DNA from: CAZLBV01 sp964557845 | Lineage (GTDB): Bacteria > Acidobacteriota > Aminicenantia > Aminicenantales > Aminicenantaceae | Direction of reading: 5' to 3' | DNA: 6,243 nt | Assembly: GCA_964557845.1 (NCBI GenBank) | Contig: CAZLBV010000369.1 | Location: 1-6,243 of the forward strand | In this document: positions 1 to 5,478 of the stretch, piece by piece | Position numbering within the stretch: position 1 is the first letter of the stretch | Layout: every line of letters begins with the position of its first letter | Position numbers and translations under genes: made by a program | Notes under the pieces: model-generated | Database searches by the model: none | Told to the model about the DNA's origin: nothing | Seen by the model: the letters and a program-made list of their open reading frames with translations, nothing else

Positions 1-106
1 GGCATGGCACCCTCTGATCTAATATATTTAATTTTGATTCTTTTAGTTTATCCTAAGTTAATATTTATAAGTTTTCAATAAATAATTATTCTTGAACGAC
101 AAAAAT

Positions 107-182
107 CATAGTTAAATAGTGGAAAGTATTCGGAGTGCCCGAGGAGTAAAGAATGCTGAATAGTTCAGGCTAATTTAACATG
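107..182. repeat. Nested inverted repeats, possible structured RNA or operator
   Basis: Three inverted repeats lie one within another. The outer arms are GTTAAAT at 111-117 and ATTTAAC at 173-179, a perfect 7-base match that grows to 10 pairs if one A is bulged (CAT at 107-109 against ATG at 180-182). The middle arms are GTATTC at 126-131 and GAATGC at 151-156, with one G-T wobble. The inner pair is CTGAA at 156-160 and TTCAG at 164-168 around a 3-base loop; it shares base 156 with the middle arm, so both cannot form in full. A small TCGG/CCGA pair lies at 130-133 and 139-142. No T-run follows, so it does not look like a terminator. It ends just before the -35 box of the predicted promoter, so an operator role is possible. 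Transcription from that promoter would not include it. Confidence 0.35.
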
Positions 183-184
183 GG

Positions 185-213
185 TTGACATTATTACTTA
201 GTACCAAGATAAT
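185..213 (+). promoter_or_regulatory. Predicted sigma-70 promoter for the TIR-like gene
   Basis: A perfect TTGACA -35 box at 185-190 is followed, after exactly 17 bases, by GATAAT at 208-213, which matches the TATAAT consensus at five of six positions. Transcription would start near 220 and give a leader of about 135 bases before the ATG at 355. A rival -10 box, a perfect TATAAT at 274-279, has only weak -35 candidates (around 250-257) and would give a leader of about 70 bases. Both point toward the TIR-like gene. If the host is a true Bacteroidota, whose main promoters differ, the match may be fortuitous. Confidence 0.55.
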
Positions 214-354
214 GTATTTGTCAGAAAATAAAATAAAAAAATATGCTGCTTTTCAAAATTTTTCATAACAGGGTATAATAGATATAAATTTCACAGAATA
301 ACAAATTATGTTAAATAAAAATCAGCATTAACAACCATTAAAAAGGAATTTCAA

Positions 355-1578
355 ATGAAAGACGACGAACTAAAACAACAATTTTTGGTCGCCACTACCA
401 AATTGTCAGAAGGGGATGTTAATAATTTCATTGGGATCATGAGTATTGGAAAAGAACTTGGCCTTAACCGCACCAATACTTTTGCCGTAGTTAGAGAGCT
501 AGAGTCTGAGGGACTTATTAAATATAGAACAGATGCAGGCGACATAATCAGCATTACAGACAGTGGGATAAATGAAGCCGTAAGAATACTGACAAACTCT
601 TCATCTTCCGCCGAAAAACGCGACATACCCGATCGCGGAGAGGAAGATAAATCAAGAGAAGAGGAAATCAAAAAAAGAGAAAAGGAAATTCAAGAGCGAG
701 AAGATGAAATAAGGGAAAGAGAAGAAGAGATGAAAAAGAGAGAGGAGGAGATAAGTAAACGAGAAGAAGAGGGAAAAGAGAAGGAAGAAAAGAAAAAAGA
801 AGACGAGAAGAAAAAAGAAGATGAAACCAAGCGAGAGAAGGAAACAAAAAAGCGAGAAGATGATGTGCTTAAACGAGAAGAGGATGTACGTAAACGGGAA
901 GAAGATGTACGCAAACGAGAAAAAGATTTACGAAAACGAGAAGGAGAGGTCTTAAAACGTGAAGAGGAAGAAAGCAAGAGAGAGGAAGAATTAAGTGAGC
1001 GAGAAGAAAAAGAAAGCCAAAAAGAAAAAGAATTGAAAAAATGGGAAGAGGAAATAAGCCAAAGAGAAGATGATATAAAAGAAAAAGAGGAAGAACAGGA
1101 GAAGAAACGAAAAGAAGAATTATTGGGTAGTGATATTCTGGTTGTTTACAGTCACGAAGATAAGGCCAAGGATGAAACTATAAGCTTCATCGAAGAATTG
1201 GGACTTAATTCGGTCGTCCTCCGGGAAACACCAGATAATGGAAATGAACTACTTGATAGATTTGAAGATCATAAGAATTTAGGTTTTGCCATTGTATTAT
1301 TGAACCCCGATGATCTGGGAGACTCCAAAATCCAAAGATGTGAATTAAGACACAGAACAAACCAAGGGACTATCTTTGAACTTGGATATCTCATCGGAAA
1401 ATTAGGGTGGAACAGAGTATGCGCTCTTTATAGTGAAGGTATAGACCTTCCTGCAGAAAATGAAGGTATAGTCTATATAGGAATGGATAAAGATGGGAAT
1501 TGGAAAAAAAAGATTGTGCGTGAAATTAAGACCGCTGAGTTAGAAGTAGATGCTGAAAAAATTCTCCAATTTTATTGA
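355..1578 (+). CDS. Winged-helix / long charged helix / TIR-like effector protein
   Basis: This is a 407-residue protein in three parts. Residues about 20-75 resemble a winged helix-turn-helix: a helix pair around IGKELGLNRTNTF (31-43), a helix ending ELESEGLI (48-55), then a short wing. Residues 101-257 are a nearly unbroken string of charged heptads of the form REEEhxK. Residues 260-407 follow the predicted nucleotide-binding TIR-like family (PF10137 as I recall it). The strand DILVVYSHED is at 260-269, FEDHKNLGFAIVLLNPDD at 303-320 and the signature FELGYLIGKLG at 341-351, where E342 is the presumed catalytic Glu. Family members act as NAD-degrading effectors in CBASS and Pycsar phage defence. 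NADase activity here is inferred from motifs. The usual QNVIFELG is QGTIFELG here. There is no signal peptide, so it is cytoplasmic. AAGGAA seven bases or so before ATG 355 supports the start. No partner gene is adjacent, so a self-contained DNA- or protein-sensing effector is plausible but unproven. Confidence 0.85.
   Translation: MKDDELKQQFLVATTKLSEGDVNNFIGIMSIGKELGLNRTNTFAVVRELESEGLIKYRTDAGDIISITDSGINEAVRILTNSSSSAEKRDIPDRGEEDKSREEEIKKREKEIQEREDEIREREEEMKKREEEISKREEEGKEKEEKKKEDEKKKEDETKREKETKKREDDVLKREEDVRKREEDVRKREKDLRKREGEVLKREEEESKREEELSEREEKESQKEKELKKWEEEISQREDDIKEKEEEQEKKRKEELLGSDILVVYSHEDKAKDETISFIEELGLNSVVLRETPDNGNELLDRFEDHKNLGFAIVLLNPDDLGDSKIQRCELRHRTNQGTIFELGYLIGKLGWNRVCALYSEGIDLPAENEGIVYIGMDKDGNWKKKIVREIKTAELEVDAEKILQFY
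868..972 (+). repeat. Five imperfect 21-base tandem repeats encoding coil heptads
   Basis: Five consecutive 21-base units, starting at 868, 889, 910, 931 and 952, share a core like AAACGAGAAGAGGATGTA. Each unit encodes one heptad of the REEDVRK type (roughly residues 172-206 of the TIR-like protein). Similarity at the nucleotide level, not only in protein, suggests fairly recent expansion by slippage or unequal crossing-over. Heptads before residue 164 and after 207 keep the protein pattern but have drifted more at the DNA level. Confidence 0.7.
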
Positions 1579-1617
1579 TCCAAATATTTAAATCCAAACC
1601 AAAATGACTTTAAGCTG

Positions 1618-2682
1618 ATGAATATCACTAGTTTAGGCTTTGATACATGGTTCAAAGAAAAAATCGACCCTATTAAAATAAGCGATTTTGAAATCTCAAG
1701 AGTCATTACTGTTGAAAAAAATAGTTTTATCATCACAAATGGCAAATGGGATACAATTGCAGAGCTCAGCGGAAGGCTTTTATTCAATTCTGACTCCCCT
1801 GTTGATTATCCTGCTGTGGGCGATTGGGTTTACGTACAGTATTTTAATGAGAATACCTTTGCGGTCATTCATGATATTTTTCCGAGACGAACTTTATTAA
1901 AAAGGAAAACCGCAGGTAAAAAGGTAGAATTTCAGGTTATCGCCGCCAATATTGATACAACACTGATCATCCAATCTCTTGACCAAAACTATAACCTCAG
2001 ACGATTAGAGCGTTACTTGGTAATGGTGCTTGAAAGTAACATTAGGCCGTTGGTATTATTGAGCAAAAGCGATCTCCTCTCCCCTATTGACATAGATAAA
2101 AAAATTGCAGATATTCGGAAAGACATGCCGGATATTCAGATCAAGGCTTTCAGCAATACAGTTGTCTCAGATCTAAAAAAGATAGGAGGGCTGCTAGAAC
2201 CGGGAAACACCTATTGTCTTCTTGGATCATCTGGGGTTGGTAAGACTACGTTAATAAATAAATTAATGGATGTGAACTTATTTGAAACTCAACCTGTCAG
2301 GGAAAAGGACAGCAAGGGAAGACACACTACATCACGTCGGCAGTTAATCGTTTTAAAGAACGGGGCCATGATCATCGACACGCCGGGAATGCGGGAACTG
2401 GGTAATATTGCCGTTGACTCAGGTATTCACGAAACCTTTAAAGAAATAACAGATCTGGCAGAGCTGTGTCGTTATAAAGATTGTTCTCATACTATCGAGG
2501 AAGGCTGCGCCGTCCTAGCTGCTCTGGATGGCGGTAGAATTTCCCGGGATCGTTATCAAAATTTCATAAAAATGAGAAAAGAGTCATCCTTCCATGAAAT
2601 GTCCTATCTGGAAAAAAGACAGAGAGATAAAGAATTTGGTAAATTATGTAAATCCGTTATGAAACACAAAAAATTGAAATAA
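1618..2682 (+). CDS. rsgA: RsgA-type small-subunit-dependent GTPase (longer paralogue type)
   Basis: RsgA is a circularly permuted GTPase that binds the 30S ribosomal subunit late in assembly and hydrolyses GTP on it. All hallmarks are present in permuted order. An OB-fold-like N-terminal part (about 25-95) contains YPAVGDWV. The G4 variant LLSKSD is at 147-152, the P-loop GSSGVGKTT at 203-211, the switch region KGRHTTSRR at 233-241 and G3 DTPG at 254-257. A zinc knuckle uses C284, C289, H291 and C297. The protein has 354 residues, longer than the roughly 290-350 of housekeeping RsgA. The MNITSLGFDTWF start and the NLRRLERYL segment fit a second, longer RsgA type found beside the canonical copy in some genomes, so this may not be the only rsgA. 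The start matches that family's N-terminus although no purine-rich ribosome binding site precedes it. It lies 39 bases after the TIR-like gene and 34 before the peptidase gene. Confidence 0.93.
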   Translation: MNITSLGFDTWFKEKIDPIKISDFEISRVITVEKNSFIITNGKWDTIAELSGRLLFNSDSPVDYPAVGDWVYVQYFNENTFAVIHDIFPRRTLLKRKTAGKKVEFQVIAANIDTTLIIQSLDQNYNLRRLERYLVMVLESNIRPLVLLSKSDLLSPIDIDKKIADIRKDMPDIQIKAFSNTVVSDLKKIGGLLEPGNTYCLLGSSGVGKTTLINKLMDVNLFETQPVREKDSKGRHTTSRRQLIVLKNGAMIIDTPGMRELGNIAVDSGIHETFKEITDLAELCRYKDCSHTIEEGCAVLAALDGGRISRDRYQNFIKMRKESSFHEMSYLEKRQRDKEFGKLCKSVMKHKKLK

Positions 2683-2703
2683 TTGCTTTTTTAAAAATTA
2701 TGA

Positions 2704-2709
2704 AAGGAG
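2704..2709 (+). promoter_or_regulatory. Ribosome binding site of the S9 peptidase gene
   Basis: A full AAGGAG lies seven bases before the ATG at 2717. It fixes the start of the peptidase and places the predicted signal peptide at the N-terminus. It contrasts with rsgA just upstream, which has no such site. Confidence 0.8.
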
Positions 2710-2716
2710 AGTAGTA

Positions 2717-5047
2717 ATGGAAAGGTTAAAAAATATTTCTTTAGTTTCATTTATTTTATTAATTTTACTAGTTGCTTCAATTTCATGCACCGTTCAAAAA
2801 AGAGACAAGCAGATCCTTACAGATGAAGATTACGCTCACGCCGAGAAATTTCTTAGACAGCATACAGAAAAACTGGTGTTCTATGCCAATGTCCGGCCTG
2901 GTTGGATAGATGGCAACACTTTCTGGTATCGTAACGACATTCCGGAAGGTCATGAGTTTATACTTGTTGATGCTATAAACAAGCAAAAAACAAGAGCATT
3001 CGATCATGAAAAACTTGCTTCGGCCTTATCTAAAGCTGCGGAGAAAAGCTATGAACCTTTTAACCTTCCTTTTCAGAGAATCGAATTCTCTAAAGACCTG
3101 AATTTAATTACATTTACTATAGATTCTTTTCAATATACCTATGATATTCAGAAAAATATCTGCCAAAAGGATAACCAGGAACAAAGTATTAACCGGAACT
3201 GGATGGTTTCTCCTGACGGTAAACAGGCAGCATTCATCCGCGATTACAATCTTTGGGTTAGAGATCTCACAACTGGAAAGGAAACGCAGTTAACCTTTGA
3301 TGGAGTCAAAGATTTCGGCTATGCCACCAACAATGCCGGCTGGGCCAAAAGCGATCGACCGGTGCTGCTCTGGTCACCGGATTCCAAAAAGATAGCCACG
3401 TTTAAACACGATGGAAGAGAGGTGGGAGAGATGTATCTTGTGACTACCAATGTCGGTCATCCCAAGCTGGAGGCTTGGAAATACCCTCTTCCTGAAGATG
3501 AAGTCATTTTTCAGATACACAGAGTAGTTATTCATATCGAGGAACCGCGGATCGTTAGACTTCAAATGCCTCCTGATCAGCACCGTTCCACCATCACCGA
3601 TCACATTGCGTTGCGAACAGGAGAACTTGCGGATGCAGAGTGGAGCCTGGATTCTAAACAGTTTGCTTTTGTTTCTGTCTCCCGGGATCATAAGCATGTC
3701 ATCCTCCGGACAGCCGACCCAAATACAGGAGAGATCAGGGATATAATGGAAGAAAAAGTCGATACCTTTTTTGAATCAGGATTCAATAAAATAAACTGGC
3801 ATGTATTGTTTGATACAAATGAGGTTATTTGGTTTTCACAGCGCGATGATTGGGGACATCTTTATCTTTATGACCTGCAGACTGGCAAATTGAAAAACAG
3901 GATAACAGAAGGCAGCTGGAATGTGCTGCAGGTGCTCAATATTGACAGAAAGGATAGGACCATTTTCTTTACTGGCTGCGGCCGGGAAGGAGGTGATCCT
4001 TACTTTCAGTATTTTTATAGCATTAACATGGATGGATCCGGTTTAAAACTGCTGACGCCAGAAAACGCCAACCATTCTATTTCTTTATCCCCTTCAGGGG
4101 CTTATTTTGTCGACAGCTATTCAACCCCAGTGGAACCTCCCACATGTGAACTCAATGATAAAAAAGGACAAAAACTGCTTGCTCTTGAGAAAGCCGACAT
4201 TTCCCGGCTCATTGAATCCGGCTGGAAGCCACCTCTCCCCTTCTCTGTAAAGGCAAGGGATGGAAAAACCGACCTCTATGGTCTTATGTTTAAACCCACA
4301 AAATTTGATGAAAGCAAAAAATACCCCATTATCAACTATATATATCCGGGACCGCAGACAGGAAGTGTGGGCAGCCGCAGCTTTTCTGCCTCCCGGGGTG
4401 AAAACCAGGCATTGGCCGAGCTGGGATTTATTGTGGTTTCCTTAGATGCCATGGGAACACCCATGCGCTCAAAATCGTTCCATGCAGCCTACTACGGCAA
4501 TATGGGAGATAACGGACTGCCTGATCAGATCACAGGCATGCAGCAGTTAGCTGAGCAATATCCCTGGATCGATATTGACCGGGTGGGTATTTATGGTCAT
4601 TCAGGCGGTGGATTCGCCTCCACAGATGCTATCCTTCGTTATCCTGATTTCTTTAAGGTAGCCGTAAGCGGAGCCGGAAATCACGATAACCGGAACTATG
4701 AGGATGACTGGGGAGAAAAATGGCAGGGACTGCTGGAGACCAATCCGGACGGTACGACAAATTACGATAACCAGGCTAATCAGCTTCTGGCTAAGAATCT
4801 AAAGGGTAAGCTGCTGTTAGCTCATGGAACCATGGATTCGAATGTTCCCATGTACAATACTCTCCTGGTCGTAAACGAGCTGATCGCAGCTAATAAGGAT
4901 TTTGACCTTATCTTATTTCCCAACCGAGGACATGGATTTGGCCGTGAATCCTATATGATAAGGTGCCGCTGGGATTATTTTGTCAAACATTTACTGGGTG
5001 CCGAACCTCCTTTAGAATATAAGTTTGAGTATGAAAATAATCGGTGA
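2717..5047 (+). CDS. S9 family (DPP-IV-type) serine peptidase, probable lipoprotein
   Basis: This 776-residue peptidase has an exported N-terminus: two basic residues, a hydrophobic stretch (about 7-20) and Cys24 in S-I-S-C. This is a slightly unusual lipobox, since Leu, Val or Ile is expected at -3. It is probably anchored in an envelope membrane facing outward or into the periplasm. Residues about 50-490 form the beta-propeller, with repeats such as LLWSPDSKKIA and AEWSLDSKQFAFVS. The rest is the alpha/beta-hydrolase domain. The triad is visible: nucleophile S629 in GHSGGG, D707 in HGTMDSNVP and H739 in NRGHGFG. Y543 in IYPGP matches the oxyanion tyrosine. Triad spacing is almost the same as in human DPP4 (630/708/740). 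The Glu-Glu pair that anchors the substrate N-terminus in true DPP-IV is not seen; the comparable stretch (about 203-213) reads ATNNAGWAKSD. Peptide hydrolysis is therefore well supported, but dipeptidyl release or proline specificity is not. Confidence 0.92.
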   Translation: MERLKNISLVSFILLILLVASISCTVQKRDKQILTDEDYAHAEKFLRQHTEKLVFYANVRPGWIDGNTFWYRNDIPEGHEFILVDAINKQKTRAFDHEKLASALSKAAEKSYEPFNLPFQRIEFSKDLNLITFTIDSFQYTYDIQKNICQKDNQEQSINRNWMVSPDGKQAAFIRDYNLWVRDLTTGKETQLTFDGVKDFGYATNNAGWAKSDRPVLLWSPDSKKIATFKHDGREVGEMYLVTTNVGHPKLEAWKYPLPEDEVIFQIHRVVIHIEEPRIVRLQMPPDQHRSTITDHIALRTGELADAEWSLDSKQFAFVSVSRDHKHVILRTADPNTGEIRDIMEEKVDTFFESGFNKINWHVLFDTNEVIWFSQRDDWGHLYLYDLQTGKLKNRITEGSWNVLQVLNIDRKDRTIFFTGCGREGGDPYFQYFYSINMDGSGLKLLTPENANHSISLSPSGAYFVDSYSTPVEPPTCELNDKKGQKLLALEKADISRLIESGWKPPLPFSVKARDGKTDLYGLMFKPTKFDESKKYPIINYIYPGPQTGSVGSRSFSASRGENQALAELGFIVVSLDAMGTPMRSKSFHAAYYGNMGDNGLPDQITGMQQLAEQYPWIDIDRVGIYGHSGGGFASTDAILRYPDFFKVAVSGAGNHDNRNYEDDWGEKWQGLLETNPDGTTNYDNQANQLLAKNLKGKLLLAHGTMDSNVPMYNTLLVVNELIAANKDFDLILFPNRGHGFGRESYMIRCRWDYFVKHLLGAEPPLEYKFEYENNR

Positions 5048-5094
5048 TCGTTAGATAAGACCGGAAAAAACATTGATCTTAGCTGCCGGCTGCT
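5048..5094. other. Convergent intergenic spacer
   Basis: This spacer separates the peptidase gene from the minus-strand small gene. It contains a 14-base near-palindrome, AGCTGCCGGCTGCT at about 5080-5093, with one mismatch and no real loop, and a run of six A at 5065-5070. On the minus strand the A run reads as T6 about ten bases after the palindrome. That is too far and the stem too weak for a confident terminator, though it could serve as a poor bidirectional one. Confidence 0.4.
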
Positions 5095-5394
5095 TTAGAT
5101 TAATTCTTTTCGTTTAATTTTAATCATTAAAATATCCCTGCACACTTTGCAGAGGTTTAATGTGCATTCAAAATAGACTTCTTCCTGCAGATCCTGTTCG
5201 TTCATATTTTTAGTCTCGTATGCGATTTTTTTCAATTCGTTCCAGGTGTTTTTATAAAAATCCGATTCTTCCACTATTATCTCGGGTGAGGCATAGAGCT
5301 TTAAATCGAGAATATAATGAGATTTTCCCTGTTCAAGTTCTGAACCGCATAGATCACAATTGAATTTTCTCTGGTCTTGGTTGTTTTTTTTCAT
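5095..5394 (-). CDS. Small double-CxxC putative zinc-binding protein, function unknown
   Basis: A 99-residue protein with two cysteine knuckles, CDLC at 13-16 and CKVC at 82-85, plus Cys77 five residues before the second pair. This is the layout of a split zinc ribbon in which an acidic middle segment (about 38-76) separates the two halves. I recall similar small proteins, with an N-terminal C-x-L-C-G and a C-terminal LC-x-x-C after an acidic DxxDLxxEVY-like stretch, in Planctomycetes and related genomes, always without a known function. The basic C-terminus (about 92-96) could touch nucleic acid. There is no signal peptide or membrane segment. A weak TAGGT lies about six bases before the ATG. 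The gene follows the GH127-like gene on the same strand after 84 bases and may be its downstream operon partner. The zinc role is inferred from cysteine spacing only. Confidence 0.75.
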   Translation of the reverse strand: MKKNNQDQRKFNCDLCGSELEQGKSHYILDLKLYASPEIIVEESDFYKNTWNELKKIAYETKNMNEQDLQEEVYFECTLNLCKVCRDILMIKIKRKELI

Positions 5395-5478
5395 TAGTTA
5401 CCTAACGGAATACAGTTGAGCAGGTTTTAAAACAACTTCGATAATTTTATGTTTTGCTTTTATTTACGTTTTTAATGA
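5395..5478. other. Spacer between the GH127-like gene and the small zinc-protein gene
   Basis: An AT-rich gap with a 10-base palindrome GTTTTAAAAC but no GC-rich hairpin and T-run. On the minus strand a TTGTTT and TATTCC pair with a 17-base gap lies just before the small gene but matches consensus poorly (about three of six each). No clear promoter or terminator is seen, which fits co-transcription of the two minus-strand genes. Confidence 0.4.

Larger units (their letters stand above)
1..354. other. AT-rich non-coding region upstream of the TIR-like gene
   Basis: No convincing gene is visible here. All six frames are broken by frequent stops, and base composition is clearly more AT-rich than in the genes to the right. 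The stretch holds a nested inverted-repeat block at 107-182, a near-consensus sigma-70 promoter at 185-213, a second possible -10 box at 274-279 and the ribosome binding site of the next gene at about 343-348. A TGTTAA (309-314) and TTAACA (328-333) pair forms a short inverted repeat in the leader. TTAACA also occurs at 175-180, just before the promoter. In such AT-rich DNA these short matches may be chance. Confidence 0.7.

Noticed and set aside
1..25. Possible minus-strand start (ATG at 5-3) preceded by AGAGGG, suggesting a divergent gene leaving the window
   Set aside because: Only five coding bases are visible, so it cannot be supported.
4..81. Open frame from the left edge, 25 codons from an ATG at 4, hydrophobic product
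   Set aside because: It could be the tail of an upstream gene or chance. The DNA is AT-rich, no ribosome binding site can be seen because the window begins there, and the peptide matches nothing I recognise.
351..671. Minus-strand open frame of 106 codons opposite the winged-helix region
   Set aside because: It overlaps the supported plus-strand gene entirely, and its product has no recognisable domain.
690..977. Long minus-strand Ser/Phe-rich open frame
   Set aside because: It is the reverse of the purine-rich heptad repeats, has low-complexity Ser/Arg/Phe composition and no ribosome binding site. The plus-strand protein is clearly real.
655..1125. Idea that the coil is a frameshifted or low-complexity artefact
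   Set aside because: The frame is intact from a good ribosome binding site through a conserved C-terminal domain, and the heptad phase is kept over more than 150 residues.
3374..3697. Minus-strand open frame inside the S9 peptidase
   Set aside because: It lies opposite a well-supported propeller domain and has no family features.
355..5047. Reading TIR-like gene, rsgA and S9 peptidase as one multi-gene defence system
   Set aside because: Spacing would allow one transcript, but rsgA and the S9 peptidase have well-known unrelated roles and nothing in the sequence ties them to the TIR-like protein.
5080..5093. GC-rich near-palindrome as a terminator after the peptidase gene
   Set aside because: There is a central mismatch, practically no loop, and no T-run immediately after it on either strand.
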